Origin: Mesorhizobium sp. NZP2077
Lineage (GTDB): Bacteria; Pseudomonadota; Alphaproteobacteria; Rhizobiales; Rhizobiaceae
Direction of reading: 5' to 3'
DNA length: 64,000 bases
Assembly (NCBI RefSeq): GCF_013170805.1
Contig: NZ_CP051293.1
Coordinates: 2,424,001-2,488,000, forward strand
This document shows positions 51,828 through 59,139 of this stretch, piece by piece (the stretch's first letter is position 1; every line of letters starts with the position of its first letter). The notes under the pieces are model-generated. The model saw only the letters and a program-made list of their open reading frames with translations, searched no databases and was not told the origin of the DNA. The position numbers and the translations under genes are program-made.

Positions 51828-52763
51828 ATGTCGCGTATGAATTCCTTCGCCGCCGGCCTCGGCCTTGCGGCTTTGTTGTCCACGAGCGCCGCCTTTGCCG
51901 GAGATGCGGCAAGCTGCAAGACCGTGCGTCTTTCCGATGTCGGCTGGACCGACATCCAAGCGACCACCGGGGTTGCCTCGGTGCTGCTCACCGCCCTCGG
52001 CTACGAGCCGAAGGTGATCCAGCTTTCAGTGCCGGTGACCATGGCGTCGCTGAAGAACAAGGATCTTGATGTCTTCCTCGGCAACTGGATGCCGTCGATG
52101 ACCAACGACATCAAGGACTACACCGCCGATGGCTCGGTCGAGACCATCAGCACCAACCTGACCGGCGCCGGCTACGGCATCGTCGTGCCGACCTATGTCG
52201 CGGATGCCGGCGTCAAGTCGCTGACCGACCTTGGCAAGTTCAAGGACAAGTTCAACGGCAAGATCTATGGCATCGAGGCCGGCAATGACGGCAACCGCAT
52301 CATCCTCGACATGATCAAGAACCCGAAGGACAAGCTCGACGGTTTCGAACTCGTCGAGTCCTCCGAAGCCGGCATGCTGACGCAGGCCGAACAGTCGATG
52401 AAGAACAATGAGTGGATTGCCTTCCTCGGTTGGACGCCGCATCCGGTGATGGGTGCCATGAAGATCACCTATCTCGACGGCATGGGCGACAGCGGCTTTG
52501 GTGCTGCCACCGTGTTCACCAATGTGCGCAAGGGCTATACCACCGAATGCCCGAATGCCGGCAAGCTGATCGCCAACCTCAAGTTCAATCTGGACATGGA
52601 AGGCCAGATGATGGACGCCATCCTCAAGGGCGGCGATGCCACCACGGTGGCGACCGACTGGCTGAAGAAAAATCCGGGTGCGGTTGCCCCCTGGATCGCC
52701 GGCGTGACCACCTTCGACGGTGGCGACGCGGCAGCGGCCATCAAGACCGCTCTCGGAAGCTGA
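51828..52763 (+). CDS. choX: Choline ABC transporter substrate-binding protein
   Basis: A 311-residue periplasmic binding protein of the OpuAC/ProX family. A signal peptide (FAAGLGLAALLSTSAAFAG) is followed by RLSDVGWTDIQATTGVASVL, DVFLGNWMPSM (aromatic cage Trp) and IAFLGWTPHPVM, all like rhizobial ChoX. It delivers choline, and acetylcholine weakly, to ChoW/ChoV for use as carbon source or glycine betaine precursor. The start at 51828 has GGGAG upstream. It begins the choXWV operon; a terminator-like hairpin follows. The region 51571-51827 shows only the presumed promoter. Confidence 0.95.
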   Translation: MSRMNSFAAGLGLAALLSTSAAFAGDAASCKTVRLSDVGWTDIQATTGVASVLLTALGYEPKVIQLSVPVTMASLKNKDLDVFLGNWMPSMTNDIKDYTADGSVETISTNLTGAGYGIVVPTYVADAGVKSLTDLGKFKDKFNGKIYGIEAGNDGNRIILDMIKNPKDKLDGFELVESSEAGMLTQAEQSMKNNEWIAFLGWTPHPVMGAMKITYLDGMGDSGFGAATVFTNVRKGYTTECPNAGKLIANLKFNLDMEGQMMDAILKGGDATTVATDWLKKNPGAVAPWIAGVTTFDGGDAAAAIKTALGS

Positions 52764-52793
52764 GCCGACTGAATTCGGCAAAGCCGAACCAGG

Positions 52794-52826
52794 AAGGGCA
52801 GCCATCTTAGAAAAGGCTGCCCTTTT
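52794..52826 (+). terminator. Intercistronic terminator-like hairpin after choX
   Basis: AAGGGCAGCC / GGCTGCCCTT stem of ten pairs with an 11-base loop and a T-run, 30 bases after the choX stop and 70 bases before choW. Partial termination here would give more binding protein than membrane components, as is common for ABC import operons. Confidence 0.8.
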
Positions 52827-52895
52827 TCATATCCTGTGACAAGATGACGTTGCGCGAGCCGAGAGCAGGGCGGCTCCTGGACGAAGAGGGGTGAA

Positions 52896-53750
52896 ATGGA
52901 TCCGATTTCGCAATTCATGGTCGACCACAAGATCCCGATAGGGGCCTGGGGAAAGGCGTTCTTCGGCTTCCTGACCGACAATTTCGACACCATCTTCAGG
53001 GCCTTCTCCAATGGCCTCAATTTCCTCCTCGACGGGCTGGTCAACATCCTGCTGATGGTGCCACCGGTGCTGCTGGCGCTGGTCATCGCCATCGTCGCCT
53101 GGCTGCTGCAACGCTCGCGGCCGCTGGCCATCGGCGTCTTCCTCGGGCTGATCTTCATCATCAACCAGAACCTGTGGAAGCAGACGGTGCAGACCCTGGT
53201 GCTTGTCGTCGCCGCAGCCGCCATGGCGATGGCCATCGGCGTGCCGCTCGGCATCTGGGCGGCGCACAAGCCAAAGGTCTACCGGATCATGCTGCCGGTG
53301 CTCGATCTGATGCAGACGCTGCCGACCTTCGTCTACCTGATTCCGGTGCTGACGCTGTTCGGACTAGGCAATGCGCCCGGCCTCATCGTCACCATCATCT
53401 TCGTCATCCCGACCGCGGTCCGGCTCACCCATCTCGGCGTCGTCTCGGTGCCGAAGGCGATCATCGAGGCCGGCGAGGCCTTCGGCGCCACCAAGAGCCA
53501 GCTGCTGTGGAAGGTGGAACTACCCTCGGCGCTGCCGACCATCATGGCGGGGCTGACGCAGTCGATCATGCTGTCGCTGTCGATGGTCGTGTTTGCAGCG
53601 CTGATCGGCGCCGGCGGCCTCGGCACCGAAATCAACCGGGCGCTCGGCTCGCGCCGCATCGATCTCGGGCTTGAAGCCGGTCTCGCAATCGTCGTGCTCG
53701 CCATCGTGCTCGACCGGATGACTCGAATTGCCGTTGGAGGCAAGAAATGA
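52896..53750 (+). CDS. choW: Choline ABC transporter permease
   Basis: A 284-residue membrane protein with about six to seven helices and the binding-protein-dependent transport signature EAGEAFGATKSQLLWKVELP (EAA loop). It is like the ProW/OpuAB family; LPVLDLMQTLPTFVYLIPVL and LSMVVFAALIGAGGLGTEI are conserved. It forms the channel with ChoV. The gene starts after GAGGGGTGAA and overlaps choV by four bases (ATGA). Confidence 0.95.
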   Translation: MDPISQFMVDHKIPIGAWGKAFFGFLTDNFDTIFRAFSNGLNFLLDGLVNILLMVPPVLLALVIAIVAWLLQRSRPLAIGVFLGLIFIINQNLWKQTVQTLVLVVAAAAMAMAIGVPLGIWAAHKPKVYRIMLPVLDLMQTLPTFVYLIPVLTLFGLGNAPGLIVTIIFVIPTAVRLTHLGVVSVPKAIIEAGEAFGATKSQLLWKVELPSALPTIMAGLTQSIMLSLSMVVFAALIGAGGLGTEINRALGSRRIDLGLEAGLAIVVLAIVLDRMTRIAVGGKK

Positions 53751-54928
53751 CCGTCGCCGTTGATTTCAGGAATGTCGATATCGTCTTCGGCGCCGATCAG
53801 GCTGGATCGCTGGCGATGATCGACAAGGGTGCGACGCGCGCCGAAATCCTCGAGAAGACCGGCAATGTGCTGGGCTGTGCAGGCGCCAGCCTGACCGTCA
53901 ACGAGGGCGAGATTTCGGTGCTGATGGGCCTGTCGGGTTCGGGCAAGTCGACGCTGCTTCGGGCCGTCAACCGGCTGAACGTGGTGTCGCGCGGCCAGGT
54001 GCTGGTCAAGGACGGCGACAAGACCGTCGACGTCGTCACCTGCGACGAGGCGACCTTGCGGCGGCTGCGGCAGAAGCAGGTGGCGATGGTGTTCCAGCAG
54101 TTCGGCCTGCTACCGTGGCGCACGGTGGAGGAGAATGTCGGCCTCGGCCTCGAACTCGCCGGCGTGCCGGAGGCGGAGCGCAAGGAGCGCGTGCACCGCC
54201 AGCTCAAGCTGGTCAATCTCGACCAGTGGTCGAAGAAATACGCGCACGAGCTGTCCGGCGGCATGCAGCAGCGCGTCGGCCTTGCCCGCGCCTTCGCCAC
54301 CGAGGCGCCGATCCTGTTGATGGACGAGCCGTTCTCGGCCCTCGATCCGCTGATCCGTACCAAGCTGCAGGATGAATTGCTGCAGCTGCAGGCGCAGCTG
54401 AAGAAGACCATCATCTTCGTCAGCCATGACCTGGAAGAGGCGCTGAAGATCGGCAGCCACATCACCATCATGGAGGGCGGCCGCATCGTCCAGACCGGCG
54501 CGCCGGAAGACATCGTGCTGCGCCCGGCCAACGATTACGTCCGCGACTTCATCGCCAATGTGAACCCGCTCTCGGTGCTCACCGCCTGGAACGTCATGCG
54601 CGATCGCCGCGACCTCGAAGAGAGCACGGACGGCTGGGTGTGGCTCGACCGGCGCAAGACGACGCGTTTCAAGATCGACGAGCATGGGCTGGTGGCAGCG
54701 GCCGAACGCGACGGCAAGCCGGCGGTGTGGGTCTCCTGCGCCGATGTCGAGTCCCAGTCGGAGGAAGCAGCGCAAGTGTTCTGGGCCAATCCGGGCACCT
54801 CGCTGAAAACCGTCATGCTCGCCATGCACCGCTCGCAGACGGCACCCGTCGCGCTGTTCGACGACCAATCGCGCTTCGTCGGTGCCATTGGCATCCGCGA
54901 CGTGCTGAGTGCGGTGCTGCGGCGGTAA
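53747..54928 (+). CDS. choV: Choline ABC transporter ATP-binding protein
   Basis: A 393-residue ABC ATPase of the OpuAA/ProV type. Walker A is GLSGSGKST, Q-loop VFQQFGLLPWRTV, signature LSGGMQQRVGLARA, Walker B ILLMDEPFSALDP and H-loop IFVSHDLEEAL. The C-terminal 110 residues form a single CBS-like regulatory region (from about 280). It energises choline uptake with ChoX and ChoW. It ends 16 bases from the convergent sensor kinase gene. Confidence 0.95.
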   Translation: MTVAVDFRNVDIVFGADQAGSLAMIDKGATRAEILEKTGNVLGCAGASLTVNEGEISVLMGLSGSGKSTLLRAVNRLNVVSRGQVLVKDGDKTVDVVTCDEATLRRLRQKQVAMVFQQFGLLPWRTVEENVGLGLELAGVPEAERKERVHRQLKLVNLDQWSKKYAHELSGGMQQRVGLARAFATEAPILLMDEPFSALDPLIRTKLQDELLQLQAQLKKTIIFVSHDLEEALKIGSHITIMEGGRIVQTGAPEDIVLRPANDYVRDFIANVNPLSVLTAWNVMRDRRDLEESTDGWVWLDRRKTTRFKIDEHGLVAAAERDGKPAVWVSCADVESQSEEAAQVFWANPGTSLKTVMLAMHRSQTAPVALFDDQSRFVGAIGIRDVLSAVLRR

Positions 54929-54944
54929 GGCGCCGCGCTCTACT

Positions 54945-56351
54945 TCAGGCAGCCAATGGCAGGCGCAGTTCGGTCAGCAATCCGCCCTGCGGATGGTTGG
55001 ACAGCCTGATCTCACCGCCGGCGGCGCGCGCGATGTTGCGGGCGATCGTCAGGCCGAGCCCGAGGCCGCCGGTCTGGCGGTTGCGGGACTGTTCGAGGCG
55101 CACGAAGGAGCCGAAGACGGCATCGATCTGGGCCTGCGGTATGCCCGGTCCTTCATCGCGGATGGTGAGCGTGATGGTGCCGTCCGAGCGGTGCAGGCTG
55201 AGATGCGCCTTCTTGCCGTAGGTGACAGCGTTCTGCACCAGGTTGGTGACGCAGCGTTTGAGCGCTACCGGCCGCGCGATGCAGATCAGGCCGCGCGAAC
55301 GGGTATCGTCATTGTCGAACGAGACCTCCGGATAGGGGTCGGCGATCGATTCCACCAGCGACCAGAAGTCGATGCGCTCGGTCTTTTCCTCGTTCACCTC
55401 GAAAGTGGCGAAGTCGATCACCGAACTGGCGATGCTCTCGACATCGGCAAGATCATGCGCCAGCGCCTCGCGAACCGCTGATTTGCGCAACAGTTCGAGC
55501 CGCAGCCGCATGCGCGTCATCGGCGTGCGCAGATCATGCGCGAGTGCGGCGGCCAGATGTTCGCGGTCCTCGACATATTCGCGCAGCCTCGCCTGCATGG
55601 CGTTGATTGCTCTCGCGGCGGCACGCACCTCGCGGCTGCCCGACTCGGCGATCGGCGGGCTCTTCAAATCCTTGCCGATCCGGTTCACGGCGGTTTCCAT
55701 CATCCGGTAGGGCGCGGTCAGCCGGCGCAGCGACCAGATCGACATGATCACCACAAGTCCGGCGATCAGCGAATAAAGCGGCAGGCTGTCGAAGCTCAGG
55801 ATCGGGCCGACGGGCGTGATCGGCTCGGTGAAGTTCAGCCACTGGCCGTCGGCGAAGCGCAGCGAGGCCGTCAGCTTGTCGCTCTGGGCGAAATCGGCAG
55901 CCAGCACCAGCAGATCGCGCTCGACCTGGCCGATATCGGGGCCGGATACGGTGTTGGCGTCATCGGCCTCGCGCGTCGCCGGATCGCGCCGCACGCGCGC
56001 ATCGGTGACGCCGAACTTCGACAGCCGGCCAACGAGGATGTCCTCCAGTTCGGCCAGTTCGTCGTCGCCGGCGATCGAGGAGGTGACGGCCGGCGTGTCC
56101 GAGACTGTAAGGGCGTAGGTCGAGTTGAACAGGCCCGCCGCGGTTGCCTTACGCTCCTCCGGCGTGGCGCTGCTCATCAGCTGCACCAGCGAGAAGGCGC
56201 GGTCGTTGAGGCGATAGAGGTCGACCACGTCGTTGGCGGCGGCGCGGTCGCGCGAGACGATGTAAAGGGTCGCGACCTGGCTGATCAAAAGGCCTGATAT
56301 GACGATCAGCAGCACCCAGACAGGCAAGGTCTGCGGCAGGAAACGTCTCAT
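54945..56351 (-). CDS. EnvZ-like sensor histidine kinase
   Basis: A 468-residue kinase: TM1 at about 11-30, a periplasmic sensor of about 155 residues, TM2 around 192-208, HAMP (RRLTAPYRMMETAVNRIGKD), then the H-box ALAHDLRTPMTRMRLRLE with phospho-acceptor H272. The ATPase has N-box LVQNAVTYGKK, G1 DEGPGIPQ and G2 GLGLGLTIARNIA. It overlaps its cognate regulator gene by four bases. The signal is unknown; no target is linked, although choXWV is convergent with it. Confidence 0.9.
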   Translation of the reverse strand: MRRFLPQTLPVWVLLIVISGLLISQVATLYIVSRDRAAANDVVDLYRLNDRAFSLVQLMSSATPEERKATAAGLFNSTYALTVSDTPAVTSSIAGDDELAELEDILVGRLSKFGVTDARVRRDPATREADDANTVSGPDIGQVERDLLVLAADFAQSDKLTASLRFADGQWLNFTEPITPVGPILSFDSLPLYSLIAGLVVIMSIWSLRRLTAPYRMMETAVNRIGKDLKSPPIAESGSREVRAAARAINAMQARLREYVEDREHLAAALAHDLRTPMTRMRLRLELLRKSAVREALAHDLADVESIASSVIDFATFEVNEEKTERIDFWSLVESIADPYPEVSFDNDDTRSRGLICIARPVALKRCVTNLVQNAVTYGKKAHLSLHRSDGTITLTIRDEGPGIPQAQIDAVFGSFVRLEQSRNRQTGGLGLGLTIARNIARAAGGEIRLSNHPQGGLLTELRLPLAA

Positions 56352-57064
56352 TCGGAGGTCGTCTCGGGCAGGAACTGGTAGCCGCCGCTGCGCACCGTCA
56401 GGATCAGTTTCGGTGTCTTCGGGTCATCTTCCATTTTGCGCCGCAGCCGGCTGACCAGGATGTCGATGCTGCGGTCGAAGGAATAGTCGCTGTCGCCGCC
56501 GGAGAGTTCGATCAGCTGGTCGCGGGTCAGCACGCGCTGGGCGCTCTTGACGAAGGTCTGCAGCAGGTTGAACTCGGCCATGGTCAGCTCGACCCTGACA
56601 TCGTCGGGCGCTGTCAGCCGGCGCCGCGAACAGTCCATGGTCCAGCCGGCGAAATGGTAGATCTGCTTGGTGATGGCGCGTTTCGGCTCGGCGGTGCCGT
56701 TGCGCCGCAGCACGGCGCGGATGCGTGCCAGGAGTTCGCGCGGATCGAAGGGTTTGGGCACATAGTCGTCAGCACCCATCTCCAGGCCGACCACGCGGTC
56801 GGTGGTCTCGGTGACGGCGGTCAGCATGATGATCGGCGTCGTATACTGGGCGCGCAGGTCGCGGCACAATTCCAGCCCGCTCTTGCCGGGCAACATCACG
56901 TCGAGCACGATGAGATCCACCTGCGTGCGGCGCAGGACGGCCTCCATCTCGGTGCCGTCGGCGGCAACCGAAGTGTGCAGGCCCCGCTTCTGGAAGAACT
57001 CCTGAAGCAGGTCGCGGATGCCCTTGTCGTCATCGACGATCAGTATGTGTGCGTCGGATTTCAC
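56348..57064 (-). CDS. OmpR-family response regulator
   Basis: A 238-residue regulator with receiver marks (acidic DDD near the start HILIVDDDKGIRDLL, phospho-acceptor D in IVLDVMLPGKSG, K in DDYVPKPFDPRELLAR) and a C-terminal winged helix ending ILTVRSGGYQFLPE. The sequence DQLIELSGGDSDYSFDRSID is the OmpR-type recognition region. A GTG at 57064 with AGGG upstream gives the usual length; the ATG at 57115 would add 17 atypical residues. It is translationally coupled to the kinase. Confidence 0.92.
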   Translation of the reverse strand: MKSDAHILIVDDDKGIRDLLQEFFQKRGLHTSVAADGTEMEAVLRRTQVDLIVLDVMLPGKSGLELCRDLRAQYTTPIIMLTAVTETTDRVVGLEMGADDYVPKPFDPRELLARIRAVLRRNGTAEPKRAITKQIYHFAGWTMDCSRRRLTAPDDVRVELTMAEFNLLQTFVKSAQRVLTRDQLIELSGGDSDYSFDRSIDILVSRLRRKMEDDPKTPKLILTVRSGGYQFLPETTSE

Positions 57065-57220
57065 GAGGTGCCCTGTTTGGTTGCCGGCCAAGTCATCTTG
57101 GCTGGTGAGCCACACGATAGAATTCGGGCCATATGTTGGCCAGTGCCTTGGATTTCAAGGGAGAATGAATTCGGTCTTCTCCACATCGATCGGAATGGCC
57201 GCGCTGACGCTGTTTGTTCC

Positions 57221-57268
57221 ATGCGTGTCGTTTTCCCAAAACCGGGACCACTTTTTGGCGACACGCAT
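57221..57268. repeat. Rhizobial palindromic repeat, family 2
   Basis: ATGCGTGTCG ... CGACACGCAT, inner CCCAAAACCGGGACCACTTT, nearly the same 48 bases as 42735-42782. It sits in the 343-base gap between the two-component genes and the small secreted proteins (57065-57407); no gene is otherwise seen there. Confidence 0.85.
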
Positions 57269-57407
57269 CAGCCGGCCCCGCCAGACACAATCCAGAAACA
57301 AAATTCTACAATCGGGAAAAACTCCTGAAAAGGTAGGGCTGCATAACGGTGCCGTGGCGGTCAGGTTATCGGCTGCGACGCAAACTCCGGGTTTCACGGA
57401 AAAACCA

Positions 57408-57707
57408 ATGCCAGGCTTGTCTATCAGTTTGTTCGGTGCGTTGCTGGGCCTTGGCCTGGTCACTGCCGCTGTCGGACAATCGGACGCAAAGGCGCCGCTC
57501 ACCCGGAGCGAACGGTGCGCCAATCTCAGCCACCAATTTGATGAAGCCCTCGAAACCCATGCCACGGCAACGCAGGTCACCGCGGCAAAGGCACTTCAGA
57601 GAAAGGGCAACCGGTACTGCGCCGCCAAGAAACAGGCGCAGGGCATCCGGATGCTCGCCAATGCTTTGAAGCTGCTTGGAGTGACACCGAACGACCCAGT
57701 TCAGTGA
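57408..57707 (+). CDS. Small secreted protein, unknown
   Basis: A 99-residue protein with a signal peptide (LSISLFGALLGLGLVTAAVG) and a helical mature part having two cysteines (RSERCANLSHQFDEAL and RKGNRYCAAKKQAQGI). The tail is NALKLLGVTPNDPVQ. No domain recognised. It is 39 bases before another small secreted protein, so they may be co-expressed. Confidence 0.68.
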   Translation: MPGLSISLFGALLGLGLVTAAVGQSDAKAPLTRSERCANLSHQFDEALETHATATQVTAAKALQRKGNRYCAAKKQAQGIRMLANALKLLGVTPNDPVQ

Positions 57708-57746
57708 AACCAAAAACTCGACCCGCATAAAAAGGAAAACGAAGCC

Positions 57747-58040
57747 ATGAAAAAGTCCCTCCTGTCCGCCCTTGGTGTCGCCGTAGCTCTCGCCTTCGCC
57801 ATGCCGGCTCTCGGCAACGCAGCTACCACCACGGCCGCTGCTCCGGCTGCTGCCGCCACGACCACCGCTCCGGCCACCACTGCCCCGGCCACCGCGGCTC
57901 CGATGAAGGCTGCTCCGAAGAAGGTCGCCAAAAAGGCCGTCTGCAAGCCGACCAAGAAGCACAAGTGCCCGGTCAAGAAGGCCCCCGCGAAGACCGCCCC
58001 GATGGCTGCTCCGAAGGCGGCTCCGAAGAAGAAGCCCTGA
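57747..58040 (+). CDS. Low-complexity Ala/Pro/Thr/Lys-rich secreted protein
   Basis: A 97-residue protein with a clear signal peptide (SLLSALGVAVALAFAMPALG) then a mature chain made of A, T, P and K: an AT/P-rich neutral half (about 26-52) and a lysine-rich half with a pair of cysteines in CKPTKKHKC and repeated KAAPKK units. It would be a strongly basic, disordered periplasmic protein, similar in flavour to wall-, DNA- or anion-binding tails. Start has AAGGAAAACG upstream. Function unknown. Confidence 0.75.
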   Translation: MKKSLLSALGVAVALAFAMPALGNAATTTAAAPAAAATTTAPATTAPATAAPMKAAPKKVAKKAVCKPTKKHKCPVKKAPAKTAPMAAPKAAPKKKP

Positions 58041-58063
58041 TCGGTTTCGAGGTCAGTTCTATC

Positions 58064-58099
58064 AAGGCCGTTCCAGCCGCAACTGGCTGGGGCGGCCTT
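58064..58099 (+). terminator. Terminator-like hairpin after secreted-protein pair
   Basis: AAGGCCG (58064-58070) pairs with CGGCCTT (58093-58099), with inner CCAGCC/GGCTGG. It lacks a T-run, so may be a Rho-dependent stop or RNA-stability hairpin rather than a classical terminator. Confidence 0.5.
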
Positions 58100-58201
58100 C
58101 TGCCAGGCACTCGATCGAGCGGCTGAGCACCGGCTGCTTACAGCCAGCGACCTCGATCTGACTTAACCCGTTTTCAACGCCGGCCATGTAGGACAATCCG
58201 C

Positions 58202-58516
58202 ATGAAGAAGCGGCTTTCGTCCATTTTGCGTTCCATGGTGATTGGCGGCCTTGTGGCCACCGGTGTCGCCAGGGCGCTGATTCTGCTCACCGCCAGCCCC
58301 GTGCCCGACCCGGCCAGTGGCCGCACCGAACCGTCGCTGTTCGCGCCGATAATTTCCAGCAACTGGGATTACATCACGCCTGTCCAGGCGTGGCTGCTGA
58401 TCGTGCTTCTCGCCGTGACGCTGGTCTGCGTTGCCGGATGGCCGATCGCGGCTTGGTTGGAACGCCGGGCGGATGCCGCCGCGCATCATCGTGTCTTCGG
58501 CCGTCAGGGCCGTTGA
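58202..58516 (+). CDS. Small membrane protein, unknown
   Basis: A 104-residue protein with two membrane helices (MVIGGLVATGVARALILL and AWLLIVLLAVTLVCVAGW) and a short periplasmic loop between them. No domain recognised. It is upstream of clpS on the same strand (about 140 bases). Confidence 0.5.
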   Translation: MKKRLSSILRSMVIGGLVATGVARALILLTASPVPDPASGRTEPSLFAPIISSNWDYITPVQAWLLIVLLAVTLVCVAGWPIAAWLERRADAAAHHRVFGRQGR

Positions 58517-58655
58517 ACGGCGGCCGACAATTCCCCACATCATTGTGAATGAGCCAGGCTCCCCCGCCGGTGGTCCGCACGCCAATGAAAATGGACGATC
58601 GCTGCCGCCCGTGGCAAAATGCGCGGTGAAGCCCGATCGCAAACTGTCGGTTCCG

Positions 58656-58961
58656 ATGCCTGAAAACACCACAAAACCGCGTACCAAGGTTGAGCCGAAG
58701 ACCGAGCGGCCAAAGCTCTACAAGGTCATCCTCATCAATGACGATTTCACGCCGCGCGAATTCGTGGTGACGGTGCTGAAGGGCGAGTTCAAGCTCAGCG
58801 AGGACCAGGCGCACCGCGTCATGATCACCGCGCACCGGCTCGGTGTCTGCGTGGTTGCGGTGTTCACCAGGGATGTCGCCGAAACCAAGGCGACGCGGGC
58901 CACAGACGCCGGCAAGGCCAAGGGCTATCCGCTGCTGTTCACGACCGAGCCGGAGGAGTAG
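58656..58961 (+). CDS. clpS: ClpS ATP-dependent protease adaptor
   Basis: A 101-residue adaptor: a disordered acidic-basic N-terminal extension followed by YKVILINDDFTPREFVVTVL (ligand-binding Asn-Asp-Asp) and AHRVMITAHRLGVCVVAVFTR with the His-Arg pocket. ClpS binds N-end-rule substrates and hands them to ClpAP. The ATG at 58656 is preferred since the upstream residues are not ClpS-like, though no strong ribosome site is seen. Rhizobia usually have two ClpS proteins; the short N-terminus fits the second type. No clpA follows. Confidence 0.9.
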   Translation: MPENTTKPRTKVEPKTERPKLYKVILINDDFTPREFVVTVLKGEFKLSEDQAHRVMITAHRLGVCVVAVFTRDVAETKATRATDAGKAKGYPLLFTTEPEE

Positions 58962-58977
58962 GTCAGGGGCGCCTTTT

Positions 58978-59125
58978 CCTTCTCCCCTTGTGGGAGAAGG
59001 TGGCCTCGCGAAGCGAGGTCGGATGAGGGGTGCTCCAGGGAACGCCAACGCCTCACTCCGCTGGAACACCCCTCAACCGTCTCGGCGCTGCGCGCCGATC
59101 CACCTTCTCCCACAAGGGGAGAAGG
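58978..59125. repeat. RIME-like mosaic palindromic element, family 3 copy B
   Basis: A 148-base element starting CCTTCTCCCCTTGTGGGAG and ending CCCACAAGGGGAGAAGG. The ends are inverted repeats; the centre holds GGATGAGGGGTGCTCCAGG and the mirrored module GCTGGAACACCCCTCA, inverted relative to 45331-45570. It is between convergent clpS and the next gene and may act as a terminator. Confidence 0.85.
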
Positions 59126-59139
59126 AAAACGGCGCCGCG

